From positions 682,001 through 746,000 of the forward strand of contig SHNF01000009.1 in NCBI GenBank assembly GCA_004295085.1: a DNA stretch of 64,000 nt, given 5' to 3'. Below the pieces are notes generated by a model that made no database searches, was not told the origin of the DNA, and was given only the letters and a program-made list of their open reading frames with translations. This DNA comes from Planctomycetota bacterium (GTDB lineage Bacteria > Planctomycetota > UBA1135). The position numbers were made by a program, and so were the translations under genes. Below are positions 28,897 through 39,387 of the stretch, one piece after another (the first letter of the stretch is position 1; each line of letters starts with the position of its first letter).

Positions 28897-30969
28897 TCAG
28901 ACCAGTCCCAGTCCGACCAGGACCAGGTCCACGAGCTTGATGCCGAGGAACGGAGCGATGAGCCCGCCCAGGCCGTACACGAGCAGGTTGTGGCGCAGCA
29001 GGCGGGACGCGCCGACCGGGCGGTAGCGGACGCCGCGCAGGGCCAGCGGGATCAGCGCCACGATGATGAGGGCGTTGAAGATGACGGCGGAGAGGATGGC
29101 GCTCTCCGGAGTGGCGAGGTGCATGATGTTGAGGCGGCCGAGCTCGGGATAGGTGACCGCGAAGGCTGCCGGCAGCACTGCGAAGTACTTGGCCACGTCG
29201 TTGGCGAGGCTGAACGTGGTCAGGGAACCGCGCGTGATCAGCATGCGCTTGCCGATCTCGACCACTTCGATCAGCTTGGTGGGATTCGAATCGAGATCCA
29301 CCATGTTCCCGGCTTCCTTGGCGGCCTGAGTGCCGGTGTTCATGGCGACCGCGACGTCGGCCTGGGCCAGTGCGGGCGCGTCGTTGGTGCCGTCGCCGGT
29401 CATGGCGACCAGGTGGCCCTTGGCCTGGTAGTCGCGGATCAGGGACAGCTTGTTCTCGGGCGTGGCCTGGGCCAGGAAGTCGTCCACGCCGGACTCGGCG
29501 GCGATGGCGGCGGCGGTGAGCGGGTTGTCGCCCGTGATCATCACGGTCTTGATGCCCATGCGGCGCAGCTCCGCGAAGCGCTCGCGGATGCCGCCCTTCA
29601 CGATGTCCTGCAGGTGCACCACGCCGTAGACGCGCTTGCCGCCGGCGACCACCAGCGGCGTGCCGCCGGAGCGGGCGATGTCGTCGATGGTGGCGCGCAC
29701 GCGCGGAGTGAGGCGCCCGCCGCGCGTGTCCAGGTAGTCCTCGATGGTGTCGGCGGCGCCCTTGCGGATCTCGCGGCCCTCCAGGTCCACGCCGCTCATG
29801 CGGGTGTGCGCGGAGAACGGAATGAAGCGGGCCTTCAGCTCGTGGATCTTGCGCTCGCGGATGCCGTACTTCTCCTTGGCCAGGGTGACGATGCTGCGGC
29901 CTTCGGGAGTCTCGTCGGCGAGGCTCGCGAGCTGGGCCGCGTCGGCCAGCTCGTGCTCGGTCACGCCCTCCCCCGGCACGAAGCGCGTGGCCTGCCGGTT
30001 GCCGAGCGTGATCGTGCCGGTCTTGTCCAGCAGCAGCACGTCCACGTCGCCGGCGGCCTCAACGGCGCGCCCGGAGGTGGCGATGACGTTGGCGCGCGCC
30101 ATGCGGTCCATGCCGGCGATGCCGATGGCGGAGAGGAGCGAGCCGATGGTGGTCGGAATCAGGCACACGAGCAGCGCCACCAGCACCGTGACCGTGAGCG
30201 GAGCGCCCTGGCCGCTCACGAACGCCGCGTAGTCGGAGAAGGGCAGCAGCGTCGCCACCGCCACCAGGAACACGATGGTGAGCGCGGCCAGCAGGATGTC
30301 GAGCGCGATCTCGTTGGGCGTCTTCTGGCGCCTGGCGCCCTCCACCATCGCGATCATGCGGTCCAGGAAGGCCTCGCCCGGGTTGGCGGTGACGCGCACG
30401 ATCAGCCAGTCCGAGAGGATGCGCGTGCCGCCGGTGACCGCGCTGCGGTCGCCGCCGCTCTCACGGATCACCGGCGCGCTCTCGCCTGTGACCGCGCTCT
30501 CGTCCACCGAGGCGACGCCCTCGATGGCCTCGCCGTCGCAGGGGATGACGTCGCCGGCCTGCACGAAGACGATCTCGGACTTGCGCATGGCGCTGGCCGC
30601 CACCAGCTCGAACGGCGCGCCATGGCTCGGCGACTGCAGGCGCTTGGCGGTCACGTCCTTGCGCGCGCGGCGCAGCGCTTCGGCCTGCGCGCGCCCGCGG
30701 CCCTCCGCCACCGCTTCCGCGAAGTTGGCGAAGGCCACGGTGGCCCACAGCCAGGCCGCCACGGCGCCGACGAAGCCCGGGCGCTCGCTGCCGCCGCCGG
30801 CGAGCGCCTGCACGAAGGCCACGGTCGTGAGGACGGCGCAGACCCACACCACGAACATCACCGGCTTGCGGATCTGCTGGCGCGGGTGCAGCTTCAGCAG
30901 AGCGCCGGCGGCGGCGCCGGCCAGGATGCGGCGGTCGAACAGCTTCCGGGAGCGCGCGGAGGAGCTCAT
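28897..30969 (-). CDS. kdpB: KdpB catalytic P-type ATPase subunit
   Basis: This 690-residue inner-membrane ATPase drives high-affinity K+ uptake. The phosphorylated Asp is in [12 protein letters not shown] (near 312), the actuator TGES in [12 protein letters not shown], and the nucleotide domain carries [11 protein letters not shown]. The hinge [21 protein letters not shown] is intact. Helices flank these domains as expected. The ATG at 30969 overlaps the kdpA stop; a longer frame upstream of it is an artefact, antisense to nothing but overlapping kdpA in another frame. Confidence 0.95.
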   Translation of the reverse strand: MSSSARSRKLFDRRILAGAAAGALLKLHPRQQIRKPVMFVVWVCAVLTTVAFVQALAGGGSERPGFVGAVAAWLWATVAFANFAEAVAEGRGRAQAEALRRARKDVTAKRLQSPSHGAPFELVAASAMRKSEIVFVQAGDVIPCDGEAIEGVASVDESAVTGESAPVIRESGGDRSAVTGGTRILSDWLIVRVTANPGEAFLDRMIAMVEGARRQKTPNEIALDILLAALTIVFLVAVATLLPFSDYAAFVSGQGAPLTVTVLVALLVCLIPTTIGSLLSAIGIAGMDRMARANVIATSGRAVEAAGDVDVLLLDKTGTITLGNRQATRFVPGEGVTEHELADAAQLASLADETPEGRSIVTLAKEKYGIRERKIHELKARFIPFSAHTRMSGVDLEGREIRKGAADTIEDYLDTRGGRLTPRVRATIDDIARSGGTPLVVAGGKRVYGVVHLQDIVKGGIRERFAELRRMGIKTVMITGDNPLTAAAIAAESGVDDFLAQATPENKLSLIRDYQAKGHLVAMTGDGTNDAPALAQADVAVAMNTGTQAAKEAGNMVDLDSNPTKLIEVVEIGKRMLITRGSLTTFSLANDVAKYFAVLPAAFAVTYPELGRLNIMHLATPESAILSAVIFNALIIVALIPLALRGVRYRPVGASRLLRHNLLVYGLGGLIAPFLGIKLVDLVLVGLGLV

Positions 30970-32636
30970 GAGTGGCCCAGCAACTGCAGGTGCTCGATGA
31001 TGGGACCGAGCGCCAGCGCCGGTGCGAAGGTGAGCGCGCCGACCAGGAGCACCGTGCCCACCAGCAGGGCGACGAACAACGGTCCGTGCGTCGGCAGGGT
31101 GCCGCTGCTCGCAGGCACGCTCTTCTTGCGCGCCAGCGAGCCGGCGATGGCCAGCACCGGCACGATCACGCCGTAGCGCGCGACCAGCATGGCCACGGCG
31201 AGAGTCAGGTTGTAGAAGGGAGTGTTGGCGGTCAGGCCGGCGAAGGCGCTGCCGTTGTTGTTCCCGGCCGAGGAGAAGGCGTACAGGATCTCGCTGAAGC
31301 CGTGCGGGCCGGGGTTGAGCACGCCGGCGCGCCCGGGAGCGCAGGCGACCGCGACCGCCGTGCCCACCAGCACCGTCAGGCAGGGCGCCAGGATCGCCAG
31401 CGAGGCCATCTTCATCTCGAAGGCTTCGATCTTCTTGCCCAGGTACTCGGGCGTGCGGCCGACCATCAGGCCCGCCACGAACACCGCCACGATCGCGAAC
31501 ACCAGCATGCCGTACAGGCCGGAGCCGACGCCGCCGAAGACCACTTCGCCCAGTTGCATGAGCACCATGGGCACGAGTCCGCCCAGCGGCGTGTACGAAT
31601 CGTGCATCGAGTTCACGGAGCCGTTGGAGGCCGCGGTCGTGAACGTCGCCCACATGCTGGACTGGGCCACGCCGAAGCGCGTCTCCTTGCCCTCCAGGTT
31701 CCCGGACTCGGACACGCACGCGAGCGCCAGCAGCGGCACCAGGATCACGAACATGGCGGCGAGCAGGGCCCAGCCCTGGCGGCGGTCGCGCACCATGCGC
31801 CCGAAGCTGTAACACAGGGCGGCGGAGATCAGCAGGATGGAGAGGAGCTCGGCCAGGTTCGACAGCGGCGTCGGGTTCTCGAGCGGGTGAGCCGAGTTGA
31901 CGTTGAAGAAGCCGCCGCCGTTGGTGCCGAGCTGCTTGATCGCCACCTGCGAGGCCGCCGGGCCGCGCGCGATGTGCTGCACCGCTTCGGGAGCGGCGCC
32001 CGGGTCGAGGACCTGCGCCTCGGCGGCGCCGCGGAAGGTCTGCACCACGCCCTGGGAGGCCAGGAACAGCGCCAGCAGCAGCGACAGCGGCAGGAGCACG
32101 TAGAGGGTCGAGCGGACCAGGTCCACCCAGAAGTTGCCGACGCCCGCGGCGCGCGCGCGCGTGAAGCCGCGCACCAGCGCCAGCAGCACCGCGATCCCGG
32201 TGGCCGCCGACACGAAGTTCTGCACGGTCAGCCCCAGCATCTGCACCGCGTAGCCGAGCGTGGTCTCGCCGCCGTAGCTCTGCCAGTTGGTGTTGGTCGC
32301 GAAGCTGGTGGCGGTGTTGAACGCGAGGTGCGGGCTCACTCCCGGCAGTCCGTCGGGATTGAGCGGCAGCAGGCCCTGCAGCATCTGCAGCGCCATGACC
32401 ACGGCCAGGCCGAGCGCATTGAAGGCCAGCAGGGCCATCGTGTAGGCCTTCCAGTCCATGTCCTCGTCCGCGCGCACCCCGGACAGCCGGTACAGGCCGC
32501 GTTCCAGGGGAGCCAGCCAGCGCGCCAGCCAGCCCCGGCCTTCGAGCACGGCCGCCATGGCGGCGCCGAGCGGCTTGACCAGCGCCAGCAGCAAGGCCAG
32601 CGTGACGGCGATCTGCAGCCAGCCGTTGACGCTCAT
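30966..32636 (-). CDS. kdpA: KdpA potassium-binding channel subunit
   Basis: This 556-residue channel-like subunit has about ten hydrophobic helices and the four pore loops of the superfamily of K+ transporters, for example [20 protein letters not shown] near residue 110 and [21 protein letters not shown] near 225. The size equals that of typical KdpA. I choose ATG 32636, which overlaps the kdpF stop as in other kdp operons; an ATG at 32657 in the same frame lies inside kdpF. Confidence 0.95.
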   Translation of the reverse strand: MSVNGWLQIAVTLALLLALVKPLGAAMAAVLEGRGWLARWLAPLERGLYRLSGVRADEDMDWKAYTMALLAFNALGLAVVMALQMLQGLLPLNPDGLPGVSPHLAFNTATSFATNTNWQSYGGETTLGYAVQMLGLTVQNFVSAATGIAVLLALVRGFTRARAAGVGNFWVDLVRSTLYVLLPLSLLLALFLASQGVVQTFRGAAEAQVLDPGAAPEAVQHIARGPAASQVAIKQLGTNGGGFFNVNSAHPLENPTPLSNLAELLSILLISAALCYSFGRMVRDRRQGWALLAAMFVILVPLLALACVSESGNLEGKETRFGVAQSSMWATFTTAASNGSVNSMHDSYTPLGGLVPMVLMQLGEVVFGGVGSGLYGMLVFAIVAVFVAGLMVGRTPEYLGKKIEAFEMKMASLAILAPCLTVLVGTAVAVACAPGRAGVLNPGPHGFSEILYAFSSAGNNNGSAFAGLTANTPFYNLTLAVAMLVARYGVIVPVLAIAGSLARKKSVPASSGTLPTHGPLFVALLVGTVLLVGALTFAPALALGPIIEHLQLLGHS

Positions 32637-32716
32637 TCGAAGACCTCCGGCTTGCACAGCGCCACGAACAGGTACGCGAGCAGCAGGACGGCTACGATTG
32701 CGACCAGGAGGGACAT
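32633..32716 (-). CDS. kdpF: KdpF small membrane subunit
   Basis: This 27-residue peptide is a single hydrophobic helix followed by a short polar tail (CKPEVFE). Size, sequence style and place directly before kdpA match KdpF, which stabilises the KdpABC complex in the membrane. GAGGAAG lies about five bases upstream as a ribosome site. Its stop overlaps kdpA as ATGA. It is the first gene of the operon. Confidence 0.88.
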   Translation of the reverse strand: MSLLVAIVAVLLLAYLFVALCKPEVFE

Positions 32717-32770
32717 GCGGGCTTCCTCGCCGCGACTTGTAGGCGGGAAGCCCGTTGCGAGGGCGATAAG

Positions 32771-32799
32771 AACCGGCGCGCGCGCGCTAACGCGCCGTT
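32771..32799 (-). terminator. Possible hairpin terminator upstream of kdp operon
   Basis: On the reverse strand AACGGCGCG and CGCGCCGGTT can pair around a ten-base loop, followed by CTTAT. It lies after the lipoprotein gene at 32829 and before kdpF. The same stretch holds the inverted repeat TAACG-CGC-CGTTA (32788-32800), which could instead be an operator for kdp. Confidence 0.4.
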
Positions 32800-32828
32800 A
32801 AGACGGCATGGACTGTCTCTCCGCCTCT

Positions 32829-33560
32829 CTAGGTCGGCTCTTGATAGTCCTGGGGCTGGCGGACCGGCTCCTCGCCTTCCGCGTCCCGCAGGTCCTCGTC
32901 GGAGGGCTCCAGCGAGCCGCGCGCCGCCAGCCATCTGCGGAATGCGGCTTCGACGGCGTAGGCGCGGCGGTTCACGGGGTTGTCCTCGCCCCAGCCGTTG
33001 GCCGGCCACAGCCCGAGCAGGTCGTAGTTGATCCAGTAGTCGAACCCGCCGCGGGTCTGCACCTCGCGCTGCATCGTCACCTGCCGCAGCAGCACGGCCG
33101 CCATCTCGTCGTGGGAGAGTTTCAGGAACGAGGCGTCCTTGGTGCCCGAGCCCTCGGCGCCGCTGCTGACGCGCTGCGTCAGAAAGCCCTGGTCCGTGGG
33201 GTGGTAGCCGTCGCCCAGCACGGTGCGGAGGTCGCCCCAGCCCGGCGTCTCCATGCGCACCGCTTCGATGCCCTCGCCCTCGAAGGTGACCAGGATGTCG
33301 GTGAAACTGAGGCTGAAGCGCGCGCCTTCCGCGGGAAAGAGCACGGCGTCCGGCGAGCTGCGCAGGAACTCGTTGGCGAGAGCCACCGCCTTCTCCAGGC
33401 GCTGGTAGGCCTGGTACTGCGCGGACTCGGCGGGGGCCTCCCGCAGCTCGTACAGGCGCACCGTGTCGGTGGAGCAGCCGCCCAGGGCCAGGAACGAGCC
33501 CAGGAACGGGATCAGGAGCAGGATCGGGAGCGGGGGCGGGAGCGGGCGCCGAGGGAGCAT
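32829..33560 (-). CDS. Hypothetical lipoprotein
   Basis: This 243-residue protein starts with a proline-rich basic segment, a hydrophobic helix and a clear lipobox (FLALGGC, Cys 29), so it should be lipid-anchored. The mature part is acidic and mixed helix/strand, with landmarks FSLSFTDILVTFEGEG, GGFDYWINYDLLGLWPANGWG and a C-terminus rich in Glu, Asp and Pro. I recognise no family. It is transcribed toward kdp, separated by a possible terminator, and lies head to head with the coiled-coil protein at 33675. Confidence 0.7.
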   Translation of the reverse strand: MLPRRPLPPPLPILLLIPFLGSFLALGGCSTDTVRLYELREAPAESAQYQAYQRLEKAVALANEFLRSSPDAVLFPAEGARFSLSFTDILVTFEGEGIEAVRMETPGWGDLRTVLGDGYHPTDQGFLTQRVSSGAEGSGTKDASFLKLSHDEMAAVLLRQVTMQREVQTRGGFDYWINYDLLGLWPANGWGEDNPVNRRAYAVEAAFRRWLAARGSLEPSDEDLRDAEGEEPVRQPQDYQEPT

Positions 33561-33674
33561 GGGGCGTCGTCGGAGGCGCCATCTTCGCCGGCCGGCACCG
33601 GGCCGGCAAGGCGGAACACGGACTTGGCGCCCGGGTTAGACTGTTTTGTCGGATTCCCTTCCCAAGGATCGTCC

Positions 33675-34436
33675 ATGTCCAATGGCTTGCTTGTGTTGTT
33701 GTGCGCCGGATCGGGCCTGGCCGGCGGGTTCACCGGGGCATTGCTGCTCGGAGGATCGGCCGCTCCCGCCCCCTCGGAATCGGCCCCGGAGGAAAGCGCC
33801 AGCCAGCCGGAAGCGGCGGTGGAGCGCCGGGTGCAGGACCTGGAGGACAGCATCCAGGGCCTCTACGCCGGGCTTTCCGGCCTGCAGGAGGAGGTGCGGA
33901 GCCGGCGCGTCGCGGCCCCGGCCGAACCGGCCAAACCCATCGAGGCGGACGGACTGGCCTACGCGCCGGATCGGCTGGCAGCGAGCGGTGCGGATCCGGA
34001 GTTCGAAGCCCTGGTGGACGCGCGCGTGGAGGCCGTCATCGAGGCGCGCGAAGAGGAGGAGCGGCAGGCCCGGGAGGCGCGCGAGGCGCAGATGCGCGAG
34101 GAGTGGATGGCCCGGCGCGTGGACCGTCTGGCCGAGGCCCTGGGCCTGACGGCGTTCCAGAAGTCAGAGGTGGACCGTGTTCTGCGCGACAGCGAGAGCC
34201 AGCGCCAGACCTACTTCCGGGAGCTGCGCGAGAGCGGCTCGTTCGATCGCGAGCAGATCGGCGAAGCCATGCGCAAATCCCGCGAGGGAACGGAAGCCCA
34301 GCTCTCCATGGTCCTGACGCCGGACCAGATGCAGCTCTACCGCGAGCAGGATCCGCAGGGGTTCGGAGGCGATCGCGTCGGCGACTGGATGCGGGGCCGC
34401 GGCGGGCGCGGCAACGACACGCCCGGCAACGACTGA
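33675..34436 (+). CDS. Membrane-anchored coiled-coil protein, function unknown
   Basis: This 253-residue protein has an N-terminal hydrophobic helix (about 4-28) that could be an anchor or uncleaved signal. A coiled coil follows (about 45-75, VERRVQDLEDSIQGLYAGLSG), then a highly charged helix full of Glu and Arg (about 125-155). The C-terminal half has two LTxxQ-like pieces (LTAFQKSEVDRVLR and LTPDQMQLYREQD), which recall the Spy/CpxP periplasmic chaperone fold, and ends in a Gly-Arg-Asn tail. An AAGGAT ribosome site lies just before the ATG. A role as a periplasmic folding or stress sensor is a guess. Confidence 0.7.
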   Translation: MSNGLLVLLCAGSGLAGGFTGALLLGGSAAPAPSESAPEESASQPEAAVERRVQDLEDSIQGLYAGLSGLQEEVRSRRVAAPAEPAKPIEADGLAYAPDRLAASGADPEFEALVDARVEAVIEAREEEERQAREAREAQMREEWMARRVDRLAEALGLTAFQKSEVDRVLRDSESQRQTYFRELRESGSFDREQIGEAMRKSREGTEAQLSMVLTPDQMQLYREQDPQGFGGDRVGDWMRGRGGRGNDTPGND

Positions 34437-34442
34437 GCCCGG

Positions 34443-35012
34443 CTACTCCGGCGGCTGGTACTTGAGGGTGTCGTGCACCTTCTTCGCCAGTTCTTCGCTC
34501 TGCATGCCGCAACGGTAGGCCAGCTCCACCGCCGCGTCCGGCTGGAGGTCCTGCTCCATGCCCACGTACACACCCCAAAGGGCGCCCGTGCGGTCGCCGG
34601 TGTCGTCGTGGATCAGGACGAAGCCGGCCGGCGCCACCTTCAGCACCTCGCCCAGCCGGTACGCGGTGTATGAGCCGAGCGTGTTCGGCGCCACCGGGAT
34701 CTCGTAATAGGCGAGACCGGCGGCGCGGGCGGCCTTGGCTGCTCCCTCCGGGCGGTCCTCCTGCTCGGTGCGCAGGCTCACGATGGTGGAATAGCCGCGC
34801 TCCTTCAGCACCGGGAAAGACCCCGGCGCCGGCTGGCCGCCGCCGGCGACGCCGGGGCCCAGGACCACGAAACGGGGCACGCCGACGGCCGCCGGAGGCG
34901 CGCCGGCGGTCCCGGGCAGGCCGCGGCTGGTGTTCATCTGGCAGCCGGCGGCGGCGAACAGCACGGCGCCCAGCCAGGCGGCGCAGCGCAGCGGGAACGC
35001 AGGGGCGCGCAT
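34443..35012 (-). CDS. Dual-specificity-phosphatase-like lipoprotein without catalytic Cys
   Basis: This 189-residue protein has a lipobox (LFAAAGC, Cys 24). The rest matches the DSP/tyrosine-phosphatase-like fold: RGYSTIVSLRTEQEDRPEG, then the P-loop position. Active members have HCxxGxxR; here the loop reads HDDTGDRTG (135-143), so Cys is replaced by Asp 136 while His, Gly and Arg are kept. The DNA reads CAC GAC GAC ACC GGC GAC CGC, with no frame doubt. It therefore cannot form the phosphocysteine intermediate and is either a phosphate-binding pseudophosphatase or uses other chemistry. Its -10 element lies across the stop codon of the acyltransferase gene. Confidence 0.75.
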   Translation of the reverse strand: MRAPAFPLRCAAWLGAVLFAAAGCQMNTSRGLPGTAGAPPAAVGVPRFVVLGPGVAGGGQPAPGSFPVLKERGYSTIVSLRTEQEDRPEGAAKAARAAGLAYYEIPVAPNTLGSYTAYRLGEVLKVAPAGFVLIHDDTGDRTGALWGVYVGMEQDLQPDAAVELAYRCGMQSEELAKKVHDTLKYQPPE

Positions 35013-35020
35013 GCGGCGCG

Positions 35021-35026
35021 ATCTTA
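35021..35026 (-). promoter_or_regulatory. -10 hexamer TAAGAT before the phosphatase-like gene
   Basis: TAAGAT lies eight bases before the ATG at 35012. Its first three bases are also the TAA stop of the acyltransferase gene. This predicts a separate leaderless mRNA in addition to any read-through. Confidence 0.5.
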
Positions 35027-35788
35027 CTTCGGCGTGGGCACGAACAGCGCTTCGACGCGCCGCTGCAGCTCGCCGGCCAGGGCCTTGCGGTCGCGCAGCC
35101 CGCTGACCGGCGCGCCGAAGCGCACGCGCGCCTGCACGCGCGGCAGCCGCAGCAGGCGCCACACGTGCTTGTGGAGCGGCTCCGGCTGCCACCAGCACAC
35201 CGTGAGCTGGGGCCCGGGATCGCGGGCTCCCGGCGTGGCGAAGTCGAGCGCCGCCGGCACACAGGGCACGCCCAGGGCCGCCGCCGCCTCGAACAGCGGC
35301 GGCTTGAACGGGCGCACGGACGCGCCGGGGCCGGCGCCGCCTTCCGGGAAGATGGTGATGGTGAGCCCGCGGCGCAGCAGCGGCAGCAGCAGCTCGCGCA
35401 TGCGCACCGTGTCGGACTTGCGCTCGCGGTCCACGAACAAGGTGCCGGCCAGCCGCGACAGCGGGCCGAACACAGGCCAGTAGGCGATCTCGCGCTTGGC
35501 CACGAAATTGGTGGAATAGCACGACGTCAGCAGCAGGATGTCCATGTAGCCATGGTGCGTGCAGGCCACGAAGGCGCCGCGCGGCGGCCGCGGCCCCTCC
35601 ACGACGCGGCGCACGCCGCAGGCGGCGAGGACGCCGCGACTCCACAGCCGCGCGGTCCAGGCGCCCAGCTGCAGCGACGCCGCCTTGGCCAGCGGGCGCA
35701 GCGCCAGCACCGGCAGCGCCAGGGGCAGCAGCAGCAAGGTCCACAGGGCCACGGCGCCCAGCCGCAATGCCGCGCGCAGGTTCGCCAT
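35024..35788 (-). CDS. 1-acylglycerol-3-phosphate O-acyltransferase family (PlsC-like)
   Basis: This 254-residue membrane enzyme probably transfers an acyl chain to lysophosphatidic acid or a related lysolipid. An N-terminal hydrophobic helix (about 10-30) is followed by the catalytic HX4D in CTHHGYMDILL (His 78, Asp 83), the acyl-acceptor block FVDRERKSDTVRMRE, and FPEGGAGPGASVRPFKPP, where the usual EGT reads EGG. ATG 35788 is chosen because TAGGAT lies ten bases upstream; the frame continues further but without a start signal. Confidence 0.85.
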   Translation of the reverse strand: MANLRAALRLGAVALWTLLLLPLALPVLALRPLAKAASLQLGAWTARLWSRGVLAACGVRRVVEGPRPPRGAFVACTHHGYMDILLLTSCYSTNFVAKREIAYWPVFGPLSRLAGTLFVDRERKSDTVRMRELLLPLLRRGLTITIFPEGGAGPGASVRPFKPPLFEAAAALGVPCVPAALDFATPGARDPGPQLTVCWWQPEPLHKHVWRLLRLPRVQARVRFGAPVSGLRDRKALAGELQRRVEALFVPTPK

Positions 35789-35798
35789 TCCGGCGGGG

Positions 35799-35804
35799 AT
35801 CCTA
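35799..35804 (-). promoter_or_regulatory. -10 hexamer TAGGAT before plsC-like gene
   Basis: TAGGAT ends ten bases upstream of the ATG at 35788, at the long end of the leaderless spacing seen in this window. Confidence 0.4.
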
Positions 35805-35867
35805 GCCGCGTGAACCGGTTCGCGCGCCGGCGGGATTCCCTCCTTGAGGACAATGATGGAGGACCGC

Positions 35868-37652
35868 ATGAGCTCCCACCCCGCCGCCCTGGACGCCGCC
35901 AGCGTCCTCTCCCACAGCCGCTTCCTGCGCACGCTGGCCCACGGCCTGCTGCGCGACCCCGGGAAGGCCGACGACGTCGTGCAGCAGACCTGGCAGGCCG
36001 CGCTGGAGTGCCCGGAGCGGGCCGGCAGCGCAGCGCCCTCCTGGTGGGCCGCCCTGGCGCGCAACTTCGCCCTGCGCGAGCTGCGCACGGAGAAGCGGGT
36101 GCGGACCCGGGAAGGCCGCGCCGCGCGCCCGGAAGCCGTGCCCTCCACCGGCGAGATCGCCGAGCGCGAGGGCGTGCGCAGGCAAGTCGTCGAGGCCCTG
36201 CTGGCGCTGCCGGGAAGCTACCGCGAGGTCCTGATCCTGCGCTTCTACGAGGAGCTGCCGCCGCGGCGCGCGGCGCAGCGCCTCGGCGTGCCGGTGGAGA
36301 CGGTACGCACGCGCACGCGCCGGGGACTGGAGCTGCTGCGCGCCGAGCTGGACCGCCGCCACGGCGGCGAACGCGCGCTGTGGGCCGCCGCGCTGTTCCC
36401 GGTGTTGGCCCGCCCGCCGGCCTCCGCCTGGCGGGCCGGCGGAATCGCGGCCTCGGCTGCGCTGCTGCTGTGCGCCGCGGCGTTCCTGTTCCTGCGCGGC
36501 CAGGAGGCCGCCCTGCCGCCTGCGGCGGCAACGGCGTCCGCGGCGGGTCTGAAGGCCTCGGTCGCGCCGCCGCCGGCACCTCCGGTGGCGCAGCCGGCGC
36601 ATGCAGCGCAGGAGGCGCGCGTGGCAGTCCCGGCGCCGCCGGAGCCCGCGCCGGAGCTGGACGGCGTGCGCGGCGTGGTCGTGGACGCGCACGGGCAAGC
36701 TCTGTCCGGGGCGCTGGTGTTCTTCGGCACCGAGATCCGCATGCGCGGCGACGAACCGTTCAAGCCCTACCAGCCGCAGCGCATCCGAGACGGCGTGACC
36801 AGCGCTGCGGACGGCTCGTTCCTCCTCAACGGCAAGGGCCGCTGGATCACGGCCTGGCACGCCGACTGGAGCCCGGTCTCGCTGCTCGCCGAGCAGGCGC
36901 AGCGCATCGTGCTGCCCGCGCGCGGCTCGATCCGCGGCCGCCTGCTGGACCGCGACGGCGCGCCCATGCCCGGCGTCAAGCTGCGCCTGGACCGTGACGT
37001 GGAGGCGCTCACGGACGCCGGCGGCCGCTTCGCGTTCGAGCGCGTGCCCGCCGGCCCGCGCGGGCTCGAGGTCAGCGTGCAGACGGGCCCGAAGCGCTGG
37101 CTGCTCGTGCGTCTCGCCCCCGGCCAGGCCCTCGAGGTCGACGTCCCGTCGGGCCTGCCGGAGGCGCGGATCCGCCTGGTCGAAGGCATGCAGCCCTGGG
37201 AAGGGGACGACGAAGCGGTGCTGCTCGGCCTGGACGTGGTGACTTCCCTCGCTCCCTGCGAGTGGAGCGCGTCCGCCGGCGCCACGATCGTGCCGCCCGG
37301 GCTCCTGCCCGGCCGCTATCTCCTGCTGGCGCAGGGCAGCTGGCAGGCGCCTCTGGACATCCGCGCTCCGGAAGGCCTGACGGCCGACATCGGAGCCTGC
37401 GCGCTGACGGTTCGCGCCCCGGCGCAGGCGCGCGTGTACGTGGTGCCCGCCGGATCCGATGCCCTGGTGCAGCTCATGGGCGGGCGCGTCGGCTCGCGCA
37501 TGGTCGACGAGACCGGCGCGGTGCGCTTCGCGCCCCTGCCGGCCGGCCGCTACGACGTCGGCGTGGACCGCGAAGGCATCTTTGCGACCGTGGAAGTGAC
37601 TGACACCGCCGCCGTCGTAGCCCTCCCCGAGATCCTGTACTGCGAGCGCTGA
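35868..37652 (+). CDS. ECF sigma factor fused to membrane helix and CarboxypepD_reg-like domains
   Basis: This protein of about 594 residues joins a transcription factor to an exported module. Sigma region 2 is at about 15-75 (LRDPGKADDVVQQTWQAALE), and sigma region 4 at about 100-160 (ALPGSYREVLILRFYEELPPRRAAQRLGV). A hydrophobic helix (about 190-210) and an Ala/Pro-rich linker follow. The rest (about 255-594) is a series of beta-sandwich carboxypeptidase-regulatory-like repeats (GVVVDAHGQALSGALV, GRLLDRDGAPMPGVKL, then TDAGGRFAFERVPAG). The topology puts sigma in the cytoplasm and the repeats outside. ATG 35868 has GGAGG five bases upstream; ATG 35853 or 35856 are alternatives. No anti-sigma gene is adjacent. 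Confidence 0.82.
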   Translation: MSSHPAALDAASVLSHSRFLRTLAHGLLRDPGKADDVVQQTWQAALECPERAGSAAPSWWAALARNFALRELRTEKRVRTREGRAARPEAVPSTGEIAEREGVRRQVVEALLALPGSYREVLILRFYEELPPRRAAQRLGVPVETVRTRTRRGLELLRAELDRRHGGERALWAAALFPVLARPPASAWRAGGIAASAALLLCAAAFLFLRGQEAALPPAAATASAAGLKASVAPPPAPPVAQPAHAAQEARVAVPAPPEPAPELDGVRGVVVDAHGQALSGALVFFGTEIRMRGDEPFKPYQPQRIRDGVTSAADGSFLLNGKGRWITAWHADWSPVSLLAEQAQRIVLPARGSIRGRLLDRDGAPMPGVKLRLDRDVEALTDAGGRFAFERVPAGPRGLEVSVQTGPKRWLLVRLAPGQALEVDVPSGLPEARIRLVEGMQPWEGDDEAVLLGLDVVTSLAPCEWSASAGATIVPPGLLPGRYLLLAQGSWQAPLDIRAPEGLTADIGACALTVRAPAQARVYVVPAGSDALVQLMGGRVGSRMVDETGAVRFAPLPAGRYDVGVDREGIFATVEVTDTAAVVALPEILYCER

Positions 37653-37665
37653 GCGCGGCCCGGGC

Positions 37666-39093
<1,428 letters not shown>

Positions 39094-39096
39094 CGC

Positions 39097-39387
39097 CTAG
39101 GGCTGGGGCGGCTTTTTCTTGGCGGCGAACATGCCGAGCATGCGGTCCGTGACCAGGAAGCCCCCGACCACGTTGACCATGGCGGCGGTGATGGCGAGGA
39201 AGCCGAGCAGGTTGGCGAAGCTGGCGTAGCCGAGCCTGGCGCAGGCCAGCGCGCCCACGACCGTGATGCCGGAGATGGCATTGGCGCCCGACATCAGCGG
39301 CGTGTGCAGGATCGGCGGCACCTTGGAGATGACCTCGAAGCCGAGGAAGATGCCGAGCAGGAACACGAACAAGAGCAGCAGCAGCAT
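39097..39387 (-). CDS. pntAB: NAD(P) transhydrogenase alpha subunit 2 (membrane part)
   Basis: This 96-residue protein has about three hydrophobic helices (LLLLLFVFLLGIFLGFEVI; TPLMSGANAISGITVVGAL; FLAITAAMVNVVGGFLV) and a short Lys/Pro tail. It equals the C-terminal membrane domain of E. coli PntA as a separate polypeptide, as in Rhodospirillum-type three-subunit enzymes. The start overlaps the upstream stop as TGATG. Confidence 0.92.
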   Translation of the reverse strand: MLLLLLFVFLLGIFLGFEVISKVPPILHTPLMSGANAISGITVVGALACARLGYASFANLLGFLAITAAMVNVVGGFLVTDRMLGMFAAKKKPPQP

